The notes: generated by a model from the sequence alone, not told the origin. Shown: positions 24,263-34,411, numbered from the stretch's first letter. The stretch: 64,000 nt of DNA from Thalassolituus alkanivorans (GCF_020447205.1 NZ_JAJAEL010000011.1:167132-231131); one strand, 5' to 3'. Numbers and translations: made by a program.

Positions 24263-27241
24263 TTAAAAACTGTATTCAACGCTGGCGCTGATATTTGCAC
24301 CATCGAAATAGCTTTCTATTTCTTTACCATCACGGCTGAAAACCACTTTTTCATCGGTAATGTTATTCGCCTTGGCTTTTACTATAAGATTTTCCGCTGC
24401 ATCATACTGATAAACAACATCGAAACTATAACGACCATTTTCAACTTCCGGAGCCAGAGCACGGGATGTTTTATAGATACGATCATCGAAGTAATTCACC
24501 AGAAAAGTAATATTTTGACCTGTCGGAAGATGATCAAAACCAAGCTGAAGGTTGGCCAATAATTCCGACTGCCCCTGTAGCTTACGACTGTTTTTTCCTT
24601 CGAATCGGGCTGTATCATCGCTCAGATTAACGGTCGCATCCAGAAAGGTCAGATTACCGGAGACAAAACCCGACCAGGCATCACCATCCAGAGTGTTTTT
24701 CCGGAAATCAAACTCAACACCCTGAACTGTCGCTGAATCTTCATTACGGAAGGTTGAACCATCAGAAGCAGAACCTGAGCCATCCGGAATACTGCGTTCA
24801 ATCGGATCTGCAATGTCTTTATTGAATAACGCGACAGAAATACTCTCTTCTTCACTGAAGTAATATTCACCACGAAGGTCAATATTGGTGATTTTTGAGA
24901 TCTGAAGATTTGGATTACCGAAAATCTGCTCATCGGTTTCCGGATCATACTGTACAGAACGCGAGCGCTCTGTCAGACCTGGACGAGAGAGCGTCTGACT
25001 GACTCCCAGTCGAACCTGCATTTCCTCATTAGCCTGCCAGCTGACAGAAACTGCCGGAAGGACCTCATTTGCACTCAGTGTATCATCAGCAATACTGCTA
25101 TTTGGATAGCTCAGGGTCTGTTCAGAATCTTCCAGACGGGCACCGGCCAGAATTTTCACATTCGTCAGGTCCAGCTCAGCCGAGCCATAATAAGCAAACA
25201 TATCATCGCTCGCTTCATAGCTATCCGTCGGTGAAGTACGAACCTGAATACGAACATCCCCATTATCAAAATTTGCTGGACTAAGAATAGTCTCAATGTC
25301 TTGTGTAACATCAACAGTCGCAGAAGAAGTTAGATTGAAACCTATACGAGTAAGGTCTACGGTACGTTCTTTCTGAGATATAAGCATTCCTGCTTTCAAT
25401 TTAATCGACATAGCATCAGTCAGCATCTCTTCGAAACTGTAATCCACCCCACCTTCAAATGCGTCCTCAGTAAGCTCGGAAAAGCGGCGTTCAACAGTAG
25501 AAGGAATCATAACATTATTAATGTATTGATAGGTTCGACGGTCAGGCTCATCACGACGAGTCTGGGCATACCCAAGACGCCAATTAACTTGATGAGACCC
25601 ATCTGCAAAGAAATGCTCACCAGAAAATTGCTGAGACAAAAATTGACGCTCGACCCATTGAAGCGTAGCCGTTTCCAGACGCTGATCGTTATTCGCATCA
25701 TAAACATCTGACGTGCGGACAGTATTATCCGTTTTACGCAGTAAAATAGACTTACTTGTCAGTTTAGTGTCAGAATTTTCAAAGCCGGCAACAAAATAAC
25801 CTGTAGCATCAATTTTTCGCTTACTACGCTCATAGGTACCAGAAATATTCTGATCGTCGGTTTTCGCATCATGACGGGCTTCTGTTTTATCGTTGTACTG
25901 AACAGCACCGTAAAAACCAACATCGCCGGCATCTTTACTGATTAAATCACCAAATGCGTAAGAAAACCCACGCTCGGGTTTTGCCTGAATCTGATCTACA
26001 CGGTAATTATTATCGAATGATTTACCCAGAGCCGCAGCTTCTGACGGCAGAGTACAACCAGAAAAATTACAGTAATTAATAGCGTCATTACCGCCATTGG
26101 TTGCACTGTCCACCAGTGATGGCAGGTCACGGCTACCATCATCCATACCGGTAAAATCGGTACTGCTGCCTTCATAACCATTAACATTACTGAAGGTGGT
26201 ACGGGTATTCAGACCACCGTTAACTTTGATTTTATTGACAGGGCCATCAGGTAAGCCTTTGGTCGTCATCATGATCGCGCCACCGGTCGTATCACCCGGC
26301 AGGTCTGGCGTATAACTTTTCTGAATATTGATCCCACCTAATACACTGGCAGGAAACAGATCCAGAGGGACATCACGACGCATTGGGTCGGTACTTGGCA
26401 TCAGACTGCCATTCAGTGTGGAGGAAATATAACGTCCCTGCAGACCACGCACGACCGCGAACTGACCACCAACCAACGATACACCCGCAACCCTTTTCAG
26501 TGCAGAAGCTGCAGAGGAATCACCAAACCGGGCCATCTGCTCAGAACCAATGGCATCCAGTACGGCTGATGAGTCACGTTCCTGTGCAGTTGCAGTAGAC
26601 GGAATATAAGAACCAACCGCTACCACTTCTTCAATCACGCCATCACCGGACATGCTCATGGTCATGTTGACGCCGGTATTAACGTTGGACATAACGCGTA
26701 CAGAAGAAACATCGCGCTTACCATAATTCGGGTGCGCGATATTCAGGGCATATTCACCGCGGGGTAATTCGAAGCTGAAGAAACCATCGGCATCAGTCAT
26801 CATTGCCATTTCGGTGCCGGCAACAGAAATGCGTGCTCCGCTTACCGGGCCGCCGGTTTCATCAGATTGCAGATAACCTGAAATCTGACCAACAGCAGGA
26901 GCTTCTTCCTGACCCGGGGTGTAGATATTAATTTCCGGCATCGGCTCACCGCCGACCAGTTCAACCTGAACTTCGGCATTCTGGGTGCTGCCTGCGGTAG
27001 CAAAATCAAATTCGCCTAACCACTCACCGTATTTGGAAAGCTCAACTTTGTGATCGCCCTTTTTAATATCAAAAACGACAAAGCCCGATGCACCGACCAG
27101 TTTTTTCTGGCCATCAACGCTGACAGCAAGATCACGTACCGCGCTGCCATCTTCGGTGATATACAAAACGGCTTCGCCAGCCATCAGCTGAGACACGAAT
27201 AAAGACGATGCTGCGGCAAGCAGCACACGAGTTGGTTTCAT
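24263..27241 (-). CDS. TonB-dependent receptor with carboxypeptidase-like regulatory domain
   Basis: A 992-residue outer-membrane receptor. A signal peptide (ending SQLMAG) is followed by an N-terminal beta-sandwich (residues about 22-95), a carboxypeptidase-D-like regulatory domain (GYLQSDETGGPVSGARISVA to LPRGEYALNIAHPNYGKRDV, about residues 118-190), the plug (SSAVLDAIGSEQMARFGDSS, VRGLQGRY, LPGDTTGGAIMMTTKGLP) and a 22-strand barrel ending in the aromatic residue Phe (ASVEYSF). It belongs to the class paired with beta-helix lipoproteins; the ligand is not known. The lipoprotein gene follows after about 98 bases, and the TtpC/TonB operon that could energise the receptor comes next. Confidence 0.92.
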   Translation of the reverse strand: MKPTRVLLAAASSLFVSQLMAGEAVLYITEDGSAVRDLAVSVDGQKKLVGASGFVVFDIKKGDHKVELSKYGEWLGEFDFATAGSTQNAEVQVELVGGEPMPEINIYTPGQEEAPAVGQISGYLQSDETGGPVSGARISVAGTEMAMMTDADGFFSFELPRGEYALNIAHPNYGKRDVSSVRVMSNVNTGVNMTMSMSGDGVIEEVVAVGSYIPSTATAQERDSSAVLDAIGSEQMARFGDSSAASALKRVAGVSLVGGQFAVVRGLQGRYISSTLNGSLMPSTDPMRRDVPLDLFPASVLGGINIQKSYTPDLPGDTTGGAIMMTTKGLPDGPVNKIKVNGGLNTRTTFSNVNGYEGSSTDFTGMDDGSRDLPSLVDSATNGGNDAINYCNFSGCTLPSEAAALGKSFDNNYRVDQIQAKPERGFSYAFGDLISKDAGDVGFYGAVQYNDKTEARHDAKTDDQNISGTYERSKRKIDATGYFVAGFENSDTKLTSKSILLRKTDNTVRTSDVYDANNDQRLETATLQWVERQFLSQQFSGEHFFADGSHQVNWRLGYAQTRRDEPDRRTYQYINNVMIPSTVERRFSELTEDAFEGGVDYSFEEMLTDAMSIKLKAGMLISQKERTVDLTRIGFNLTSSATVDVTQDIETILSPANFDNGDVRIQVRTSPTDSYEASDDMFAYYGSAELDLTNVKILAGARLEDSEQTLSYPNSSIADDTLSANEVLPAVSVSWQANEEMQVRLGVSQTLSRPGLTERSRSVQYDPETDEQIFGNPNLQISKITNIDLRGEYYFSEEESISVALFNKDIADPIERSIPDGSGSASDGSTFRNEDSATVQGVEFDFRKNTLDGDAWSGFVSGNLTFLDATVNLSDDTARFEGKNSRKLQGQSELLANLQLGFDHLPTGQNITFLVNYFDDRIYKTSRALAPEVENGRYSFDVVYQYDAAENLIVKAKANNITDEKVVFSRDGKEIESYFDGANISASVEYSF

Positions 27242-27359
27242 TACGCCCCCTACGAGGAATACAGGAATTAACAGGCGGCGCCGTAAACGAGTGACAGAAT
27301 GGCAGTCAATTAACTGTTGTCGTCCGTGATATTCTTCTGACTCAAGCTGGAATCAGCAG

Positions 27360-27402
27360 CCGCACCTTAAGTGCGGTGCAGTATGTTGCGGTTATATGAC
27401 AT
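27360..27402 (-). promoter_or_regulatory. Inverted repeat and Pho half-site upstream of the receptor gene
   Basis: A perfect inverted repeat CCGCAC-CTTAA-GTGCGG (27360-27376) lies about 120 bases before the receptor start. Next to it, on the minus strand, ATGTCAT-ATAA (27392-27402) is a good first half of a Pho box, but the second half does not match. It may be a regulator site or a hairpin in the untranslated leader. Confidence 0.3.
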
Positions 27403-27440
27403 TTCGATTACAAAGCGCCGAAAGCCGGCAGGGGCAGGAA

Positions 27441-29336
27441 TCAGATGGATTTAAGGCCGGGTAATATCTGCAGCAATGGCAGACGGCTGAACAGGCGCAC
27501 CAGTGATGCATCAATTTTATGGTTTCCGGCATCGGCATGCAGAATATCAAGCGCCCGCCCGACCGGCATCGCGGCTTTGTAAGGGCGATCGGAGGCGGTT
27601 AAGGCATCAAAAATATCGCACACGGCCATCATTTTTGCGCCGACCGGAATATCAGCGGAAATCAGCCCATGGGGATAACCTGTGCCATCCAGTTTTTCGT
27701 GGTGTGCTCCGGCAATTTGCGGGATACGTTCAAGCTCCGGCGTCCAGGGAATGGTGGCCAGAAAGCGGATGGTATGGCTGACATGGCTTTCTATTTCACG
27801 CCGTTCTTCTTCGGTCAGGCTGCCACGACGTACGGCCAGTGCCAGAAAGTCCTGATCTTCCAGCAAGGGCCGCTCACAACCATCAATATCGGGGTAAACC
27901 TCACCACGCAATAATTGCAGATGCCCGAATGTACCTTCATCAAGGATGCTGGGTTCGTTGGCCAGTTCTACGGCCTGCTGCATCGCATCCAGTTTTTGCA
28001 GAGCCTGCTCTTCAGCCTGCTGCAGTTGCTGTTCATATTCAGTGTTCAGCCGCCGCTCTCGTGCAGCGGTTAATTTTTGCTGCAGAAAATGATTACGCAC
28101 CCGCTCTTTCTGCAGGGCAATACGGTAATGAAAACGTACCCAGGCTTCCGGGCTGAGTTTTTTGGCTTTTACCAGCACATGTTCACGCACCCCGACTTTG
28201 CCGAAATCGTGCAGCAGTGCGGCATAACGTAATTCACGCAACTCTTCGCTGCGAAAACGGATGGCCTGATATTCGCGGCCGGTTTCACTGTGCGCCGCCT
28301 CGGCCAGTGCAATGGTAAGTTCGGCAACCCGGAATGAATGACCGGAAGTGGTTGGGTCACGTTGTTCAATAGCGTGTACAGACGCACTGACAAAACCTTC
28401 AAACAAAGTATTGATACGTTCAATCAGCAGGTTATTTTCAATCGCAATCCCGGCCTGGCTGGCCATGGTTTCGAGCAGTGTTACCAGCCGCTCGTCAAAC
28501 GGCAGGGTTTCACGTTCGACGACCTCAGGGCTGCTCAGTTGCACCTGTGGACTGCGTTTACGGTTAATAAACTGGATAACACCGACAATTTTTCCATCGT
28601 GCGTGCGCATCGGAATAACCAGCATTGAGCGGGTACGGTAACCCAGCTGCTGGTCATAGGCTTTATTAAATGCAAAGCCGGAGCCTGCTGGCAGGTGGTA
28701 GACATCATCAAAATTCAGGATCTCGCCGGACAGCGCGGCAAAGCCGGCCAGTGATGAACTGTCGAGCGTAAAATGCTGCTCTTCCGAATGAAATTCCACC
28801 GAGTCATTCTGACTGAGTTTAAACACCAGCTGCCGCTCGCCGTTGTCGCCGGGTTCAATCAGAAAAATCGACGCAGCATCACAGTTAGCAAAACGCCTTG
28901 CCTCTTGCAGAATACGCACCAGTAAGCGGGCATGATCCTGTTCAGCTGACAGCGCCAGGCCGATATCCATCAGGCGTTCAAACTGGTTTTCCTGATGGGC
29001 TAGCTGGCGGGAAAGGTATTGCGATTGCTGCTGTTGCTGGTAGAGGCGCAGGGCCTGTTTTAGGGCATTGTTTAAAAAGGGTACCGGTAAAGAAACCGGC
29101 AGAAGAATGTCAGCCCCTAAGGTGCTGTGATCCAGGCCACTGTGCTGATCATACTCCAGCAGGCGGATCTGGCCTTGCGGCGCCTGCTGGCAGGCTAATG
29201 CTGATGAATATAAACCAATGTCCGCAGTCGCGGAGTCCGCCACAGCCATATAGCCGCCATCCAGCAGCGCCTGTACAACGCGGGCTGCTTCCTGCGACAA
29301 GGATTCAGGGAAAAAAAGCGTAGGTACCGTGCTCAT
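27441..29336 (-). CDS. GAF/HD-GYP cyclic-di-GMP phosphodiesterase
   Basis: A protein of about 631 residues. A response-regulator-like N-terminal segment (residues 1-110) is followed by a GAF domain (ARLLVRILQEARRFANCDA to MASQAGIAIENNLLIERINT) and a C-terminal HD-GYP domain. The latter keeps RDPTTSGHSFRVAEL, the HD pair in LLHDFGKVG and the HHEKLDGTGYPHGL signature, so it is expected to degrade cyclic di-GMP and thereby favour a motile state. An insertion of about 80 charged residues, probably coiled coil, separates the two halves of the HD domain. Starts at 29336 (MSTVPTLF) or the GTG at 29354 are possible. Confidence 0.9.
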   Translation of the reverse strand: MSTVPTLFFPESLSQEAARVVQALLDGGYMAVADSATADIGLYSSALACQQAPQGQIRLLEYDQHSGLDHSTLGADILLPVSLPVPFLNNALKQALRLYQQQQQSQYLSRQLAHQENQFERLMDIGLALSAEQDHARLLVRILQEARRFANCDAASIFLIEPGDNGERQLVFKLSQNDSVEFHSEEQHFTLDSSSLAGFAALSGEILNFDDVYHLPAGSGFAFNKAYDQQLGYRTRSMLVIPMRTHDGKIVGVIQFINRKRSPQVQLSSPEVVERETLPFDERLVTLLETMASQAGIAIENNLLIERINTLFEGFVSASVHAIEQRDPTTSGHSFRVAELTIALAEAAHSETGREYQAIRFRSEELRELRYAALLHDFGKVGVREHVLVKAKKLSPEAWVRFHYRIALQKERVRNHFLQQKLTAARERRLNTEYEQQLQQAEEQALQKLDAMQQAVELANEPSILDEGTFGHLQLLRGEVYPDIDGCERPLLEDQDFLALAVRRGSLTEEERREIESHVSHTIRFLATIPWTPELERIPQIAGAHHEKLDGTGYPHGLISADIPVGAKMMAVCDIFDALTASDRPYKAAMPVGRALDILHADAGNHKIDASLVRLFSRLPLLQILPGLKSI

Positions 29337-29427
29337 TCGGGTATCCATCCACACATGCCGTTACCGTGTCAGCTTCCAGAATAGACCCTGACGAGGAAAC
29401 ATGTGCTGCGGCCCCCACGCCTCGGCC

Positions 29428-29458
29428 AGGGCCTGTTAACACTAATTAAACAGGCCCT
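29428..29458 (-). terminator. Hairpin at the end of the LysR gene
   Basis: Perfect arms AGGGCCTGTT/AACAGGCCCT with an 11-base loop begin at the stop codon of the LysR gene on the minus strand. No T run follows, so termination efficiency is uncertain. Confidence 0.5.
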
Positions 29459-30434
29459 AGGATTTACGCTCTTCGTTACGCAGCAATCTGGCGAAAGCCG
29501 TTATCTGCTCTTCAGTGGTTGGCAAGGCATCAAGAACCTTTTCCAGGCGCTCTGCTTCGGCCACCATAAAATCAATAAACACCCGGACTTTGCGTGGCAG
29601 GTACTGACGTGACGGATAGGCCAGAGATATTGGCTGCGGCCGCAGGCTCCAGTCGGTAAACAGCGGCACCAGCTGACCATTAAGAAACTGCTCTCCAGCC
29701 AGCAGGTAATGCACATCACCAATGCCAGCGCCCTGCACAAGACTCCCCAGACCAGCAACCACCGAGTTTGTTGAGATTGTCGGCTCAACTTTAACTTCCA
29801 CAACCTCACCGGTTTCATTATGCGTCAGTTCATAGCTTTGCGGCTGACTGCCCTCGCCGATTTTGACACAACGCATCTGCGTCAGATCATTGGGATGTAA
29901 AGGCCGCCCGACACGTGCCAGGTACGAAGGCGCGGCACAGAGTACAGAATCGGATTCTGCCAGCGTACGGGCAATCAGCGACGAATCGGGCAGATCGCCC
30001 AGATATACCCCCAGATCAAAGCCTTCCTGAATCAGATTGACCGGACGGTCGGTATGAATCACTTCCAGCCGGACATCCGGATACTGAGCCTGATAACGGG
30101 CAAAGTAATGACCCATAACGCCACTGCCGGCCATCATTGGCACAGCAATACGCAATAAACCCTGTGGGTTCCCCTCGCGGTCAGAAATCATCTCATGAGC
30201 TTCGATGATTTCATGTACCAGATGCCGGCAACGACTGTAATAGGCGCTACCGACTTCCGTCATACTAAGCTGACGCGTAGTACGCTGCAGTAAGCGTGCG
30301 CCAAGGTTTGCCTCAAGGTCGGCAACCATACGGCTGACGCGTGATTTGGGCATTCCCAGCGCCTTACCGGCGGCAGTAAAGCTGCCTTCATCCACCACAC
30401 GGATAAACACAGTCAGTTGATTCAGATCCAGCAT
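29457..30434 (-). CDS. LysR family transcriptional regulator
   Basis: A 325-residue LysR-type regulator of the CrgA/DhcR-like branch. The helix-turn-helix is near the N-terminus (LNQLTVFIRVVDEGSFTAAG, then KSRVSRMVADLEANLGARLL) and the effector domain spans residues about 90-290 (QGLLRIAVPMMAGSGVMGHY). Target genes and ligand are unknown; the only divergent neighbour is the leucine-rich-repeat lipoprotein gene, 170 bases away, a natural candidate target. Confidence 0.9.
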   Translation of the reverse strand: MLDLNQLTVFIRVVDEGSFTAAGKALGMPKSRVSRMVADLEANLGARLLQRTTRQLSMTEVGSAYYSRCRHLVHEIIEAHEMISDREGNPQGLLRIAVPMMAGSGVMGHYFARYQAQYPDVRLEVIHTDRPVNLIQEGFDLGVYLGDLPDSSLIARTLAESDSVLCAAPSYLARVGRPLHPNDLTQMRCVKIGEGSQPQSYELTHNETGEVVEVKVEPTISTNSVVAGLGSLVQGAGIGDVHYLLAGEQFLNGQLVPLFTDWSLRPQPISLAYPSRQYLPRKVRVFIDFMVAEAERLEKVLDALPTTEEQITAFARLLRNEERKS

Positions 30435-30607
30435 GTGGATATTACGCTCCCTTTACATCGAATACCGGCTCAGGTGTCGCCAGAGCGGATAATTTTACTT
30501 ATAAATCAATGAGCTACAAAATCGGCCGTTTTTCATACGAATCTAGAGTGTCTCTGGTCACTGTGGTACGATGGTATCCATTAAAAAAATAATAAAACAG
30601 GCTTACC

Positions 30608-31246
30608 ATGAATACGTCCTGGACCCGATCAGCACTGGCTGCAGCACTCAGCACCCTACTCGCCGCATGTAATGGCGGGGGTGGTAGTGGCAGCAGCTAC
30701 AGCGGCACTGATTCAAACACACCTGACACAAATAAGCAGCCGCCCGCTGTTGCCCTGACTCCGGTAGATTTTAATCGTCTGGCTGACAGTGCCCTGCATA
30801 GCTGTATTGCAGATACAAGAATTGAATATCAGGAACAGCTGCAAATGCTGGAGTGTGCGCATCTGGACATCAGCTCACTAGCAGGACTTGAGCAGTTCAC
30901 AGAACTGCGGGTATTGAACCTGACAAATAATCAGCTGCAATCAATCGCAGAACTGCAAAAACTGGATAAACTGGCTTGGCTGGATATTAGCCATAACCGG
31001 TTAAGTAGCATTAACTCTCTGAGCAATCTGACGCAACTTACCAGTCTGAAAGCGAGTCATAATCAATTGAATTCTTTTGATACGTTACAGCTCACAAAGC
31101 TGAACAAGCTGTACATCAACGACAATCGGCTAAGCAGTCTGGACTTTATCGCCACACTTCCCGCTCTCAAACATCTGACTGCCGATAATAATCCTTCCGC
31201 TGTACCGGGATCGATGCCCGAGACATTAGAAACCTTCAGCATCTGA
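30608..31246 (+). CDS. Leucine-rich-repeat lipoprotein
   Basis: A 212-residue protein with a lipoprotein signal (LAACNGGGG near residue 20), a Gly/Ser linker and a series of leucine-rich repeats from about residue 80: LDISSLAGLEQFTELRVLNL, LTNNQLQSIAELQKLDKLAW, ISHNRLSSINSLSNLTQL and two more. The spacing is that of the 22-residue internalin-type LRR. It probably mediates protein binding at the outer membrane or in the periplasm. It stands alone, divergent from LysR, and shares a terminator with the surface-protein operon that comes towards it. Confidence 0.85.
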   Translation: MNTSWTRSALAAALSTLLAACNGGGGSGSSYSGTDSNTPDTNKQPPAVALTPVDFNRLADSALHSCIADTRIEYQEQLQMLECAHLDISSLAGLEQFTELRVLNLTNNQLQSIAELQKLDKLAWLDISHNRLSSINSLSNLTQLTSLKASHNQLNSFDTLQLTKLNKLYINDNRLSSLDFIATLPALKHLTADNNPSAVPGSMPETLETFSI

Positions 31247-31257
31247 TATATCGTTGT

Positions 31258-31292
31258 AAATAAAAAAACCTGCTAACGCAGGTTTTTTTATA
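31258..31292. terminator. Bidirectional intrinsic terminator
   Basis: Arms AAAACCTGC/GCAGGTTTT around TAAC, with A and T runs outside. It separates the LRR lipoprotein gene from the convergent end of the surface-protein operon. Confidence 0.87.
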
Positions 31293-31316
31293 TGAGGAAC
31301 AAACTGCCGAAGCAGC

Positions 31317-32498
31317 TCAATTATTGTTGTAAGTCTGAGACCAGCTAGGCAGATTAGCGACATTGCCATAGTTGGTGTTGCCACCATATATAGGATTGTT
31401 CGGATGCCCGGGGAAGTAGTTATTCGGATGATCCCCCTCCTGAGTCTTAGCAATCAAACCACCGTCACCGCCCATATTGATCCAGAAACCAGGCGATGTG
31501 ACTTCAGGAGAGAACCCCTGAACAGAGCTCCACTGTATAGACCGTGTACCTACACTGAAAAAGAATGCGTTAGAGTGTTCTAAATAGTTAGATTGCACAG
31601 GAAATAACTGAGCATGAGGAGACTGGCTGATTAACGCGTCGGTGTCAGGAACAATGAGATCCAGAATAGCTCCACCAAATCCGCCACTGGTTCCTAAAAA
31701 ATTCGTTGTTCGTTTATCCAACCAACCAATGGTTCTGACGCCCCCGAGCTGCGCCTCCAAATACAAATCTCCTACAGTAATACTTCCTAATTTAGCAGTA
31801 GCTGTAATGCTTGGACGGATATAACCACTGATAACATCAATAATATTTCCCTGATAACCAAAAGACTCTTCAGCTCCCAGACGGAAACCAACCAGTTTTC
31901 TTACTCCGGACGTCTCATCAAAGGCAAACTCAAAATAAGGGTTTTCCTGAATAAAGGGTAACAACTCATACTGTCCATTGCCTTTATCGCGCACCTGTCC
32001 CATCGTCACGTCACGAAGCTTAATATCGACACCGCCATCGGGCTGAAAACCGCCAGGGAAATCGAAGAAGCTCTTCTCACCACCGGTATTATGAGTCAGA
32101 GAAGACGATAAGTAGTTTTCATCAGCCAAACCTACAGAACCGCAAGGCTTAGCTGTACATGCCCAATTAATATTATCGTTATAAGTCACCGGTAATACAT
32201 TGTTATAACAAACCTTATCGCCACCTGCACCACCAGTACAATTGGTTCCTTCCGGACGCCAGTAGCGGCCTAAAGAGAGCTCTGCCACGTTGGCGTTAAT
32301 TTCGATGCGAGCACCTATAGTCAAACGCAACATACTAAGATCAGCACCTCCTGGTTGCGAGACCACCTGATCGGTCACCTCAAAAATAGCCTGACCATAA
32401 GTCGAAGACATTTCTGACTCATCCATTGCTTGCATGCCAGCCCACACGGAAGGGCAAATCATAACGATTAATGCCGGCAGTTTTTTTATTATTTTCAT
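31317..32498 (-). CDS. Exported protein with DUF6160-like N-terminus (surface operon, gene 6)
   Basis: A 393-residue protein with a signal peptide ending near WAG, followed by MQAMDESEMSSTYGQAIF, the short segment shared by five proteins of this cluster. The rest is rich in beta strands, Gly, Asn and Asp, with two cysteine pairs (NCTGGAGGDKVC and ACTAKPC) that could form disulfides. No known catalytic motif is visible. It is the last gene of the six-gene operon, eight bases after the 154-residue gene. Resemblance is to filamentous/pilus-associated Fil-type and DUF6160 proteins; function unknown. Confidence 0.75.
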   Translation of the reverse strand: MKIIKKLPALIVMICPSVWAGMQAMDESEMSSTYGQAIFEVTDQVVSQPGGADLSMLRLTIGARIEINANVAELSLGRYWRPEGTNCTGGAGGDKVCYNNVLPVTYNDNINWACTAKPCGSVGLADENYLSSSLTHNTGGEKSFFDFPGGFQPDGGVDIKLRDVTMGQVRDKGNGQYELLPFIQENPYFEFAFDETSGVRKLVGFRLGAEESFGYQGNIIDVISGYIRPSITATAKLGSITVGDLYLEAQLGGVRTIGWLDKRTTNFLGTSGGFGGAILDLIVPDTDALISQSPHAQLFPVQSNYLEHSNAFFFSVGTRSIQWSSVQGFSPEVTSPGFWINMGGDGGLIAKTQEGDHPNNYFPGHPNNPIYGGNTNYGNVANLPSWSQTYNNN

Positions 32499-32506
32499 AA
32501 GCTGGC

Positions 32507-32971
32507 CTACTTTATGGCAAAAATATTCATGCGGGTTGCCGCCGGAAACTGCAGTGATCCGTCAACATCTACCCCCATAATAAACCGATGATTGGCACCG
32601 ACTTCGCGATCAGGACCAACATAGATACCGTCCGTCGACAGTTCGTCGTAAATAATCTCGTCCGGTAATGTGACCTGAACAGCACCAACGCTGCCTGAAG
32701 GGCCAAAATCATTGATCAGATCAATTTTCATGCCCTTCATCTCAATTGCGCCGGTCAAATTATCAATCACCAACCAGTATTCCTGAGGATCTTTATAATC
32801 GGCATCAGCATTGTTGTAACTGATGCGAGTATCATCGCCAAACTCAAAACGCGCACTCAATGTAATACCGGCCTGAGCCGTTGTTTCCTGAAGCTCATTT
32901 TCGGCCAACTCACTCATTTCCGCAGAAACCAACGACGACATGAACGCAGTCAATAAAATTGCATATTTCAT
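32507..32971 (-). CDS. Small exported protein with DUF6160-like N-terminus (gene 5)
   Basis: A 154-residue protein with a signal peptide (AILLTAFMSSLVSA) and the cluster signature in the form MSELAENELQETTAQAGITL. The remainder resembles one beta-solenoid-like unit (YWLVIDNLTGAIEMKGMKID, AATRMNIFA). It begins inside the stop of the preceding gene (four-base ATGA overlap), showing translational coupling. Not otherwise recognised; it is the smallest member and may be a minor subunit or chaperone-like partner. Confidence 0.72.
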   Translation of the reverse strand: MKYAILLTAFMSSLVSAEMSELAENELQETTAQAGITLSARFEFGDDTRISYNNADADYKDPQEYWLVIDNLTGAIEMKGMKIDLINDFGPSGSVGAVQVTLPDEIIYDELSTDGIYVGPDREVGANHRFIMGVDVDGSLQFPAATRMNIFAIK

Positions 32972-34401
32972 CGATTAAGATCCTGTGTGGTAATAACCAG
33001 ACGTTGTATTTCCAACCCACGAACTTCCACAACATTTTGATTGGGAATGAAAGGTAATTGTGTTGACGGATTATCCTGATTATAAATTGCTACCTGTTCG
33101 TTATAGATAACTGTTTTCGGCACAAAGGCACGGTGCTTTACATCGTTCACCGTTGTCACGATGTTCCCGGTTTCGTCACGCAGATAAATATCTTCGGTGC
33201 CAGTGATAATTTCGGGGTCATCCGGATCACCAAAGGCCAATGACTGAATAAAAATATTCCCCTGCGGAGCTTGTCCTACATCCTGAGGAAGCGCTGCAAT
33301 CTCCAGACGTAACTGTGTAGACGGAGCAACCATCACCGGGTTTTTCCAGGTACCACGTGAAATTTGTGAGAACTGTACGGTGCTTATGGTCATCGGCTGA
33401 TCAACACTTCCCATTGGCAAATACATATCAACCCCCCGTAGCTCCAGTACGCTGGCTGCAGCACCGGAAGGATCTGCAGTAATACGAATAGCATCAGCAC
33501 GCAAACCGGTAGTCATAGCCATCGCCAGTCCACGATCGGCGTATACCGGTGCTCCGCCATTCTGGTAGCGGGCCAGATCTGCAGCGGACAAGCGTTCCCC
33601 CTGGTTGCTGTGTGCCCAGATCATGGTACTGGTACCATACAATCGGGCACCTTCTACATCGACATAGCCCAGAAATTGCTCATCCGTCGATTTATCCCGA
33701 TTCTGATCGGTAATAGCATCGAGACGAAAATGAAGATCAAACTTATCAGTAGCAAGATTCAGTCGGTCTTCCTGTTCCTGTAAGTAGGTTTGATATTCAC
33801 TGGTCAGGCTGAATAAATTACCAACATTTACCGATGCATTACCGCTGAAGAAATCATTTGGCAAACCACGGTAGTAAGAGGTGCTCTGATTCGCATAGCG
33901 CGGCGTGGTATTACCAACGCCCATCCGGTTACCTGTCCACTGGAAAAAACCACGCTCTTTCTGAGTCAGATCTGCAGCCGGAAAACCAGTATAAAAAGCA
34001 ACATGGGTCCGGCTTCCGGACTCATAAGTGCCATCGCCATCAGGATCAATAGAGCCTACGTGCTTTTCGGTAATTTCACGAAGTTCGCCAACCACAAAGG
34101 GGTCATCATAAGTACCGAAAAAACCACCACTATTTGCGGTGCCGGGCTCTGCTCCGGAGCGATAGAAACGCAGCTCGCTCATAATTAGCATTTCCGAATC
34201 CGGATCATCAGATAAGCGCAAACGCAGCTTAAAATCGTCAGGCTGACCATAGTTACCGGAATGAATGACCACATCATCGAAGGTGGCGCCGATGCCTTCG
34301 CCAGTGACTTCACCAAGCTGTGATTCATTCAACGGTTGCATAGCAACACTGATCGCCGGGAAGGCCAAAACTAAAGCCAGTGTACAAATATTATATTTCA
34401 T
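32968..34401 (-). CDS. Exported protein with DUF6160-like N-terminus (gene 4)
   Basis: A protein of about 477 residues beginning MKYNICTLALVLAFPAISVA, a signal peptide, then MQPLNESQLGEVTGEGIGAT, the clearest copy of the cluster signature. The rest is beta-rich and lacks cysteines; VELRGVDMYLPMG and VVEVRGLEIQRLVI look like recurring strands. The start at 34401 is preceded by AAGGTGAG; an open frame continues to 34482 inside the end of the giant gene and is not used. Function unknown; probably a surface or periplasmic structural protein. Confidence 0.75.
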   Translation of the reverse strand: MKYNICTLALVLAFPAISVAMQPLNESQLGEVTGEGIGATFDDVVIHSGNYGQPDDFKLRLRLSDDPDSEMLIMSELRFYRSGAEPGTANSGGFFGTYDDPFVVGELREITEKHVGSIDPDGDGTYESGSRTHVAFYTGFPAADLTQKERGFFQWTGNRMGVGNTTPRYANQSTSYYRGLPNDFFSGNASVNVGNLFSLTSEYQTYLQEQEDRLNLATDKFDLHFRLDAITDQNRDKSTDEQFLGYVDVEGARLYGTSTMIWAHSNQGERLSAADLARYQNGGAPVYADRGLAMAMTTGLRADAIRITADPSGAAASVLELRGVDMYLPMGSVDQPMTISTVQFSQISRGTWKNPVMVAPSTQLRLEIAALPQDVGQAPQGNIFIQSLAFGDPDDPEIITGTEDIYLRDETGNIVTTVNDVKHRAFVPKTVIYNEQVAIYNQDNPSTQLPFIPNQNVVEVRGLEIQRLVITTQDLNR

Positions 34402-34411
34402 AAGGCTCACC

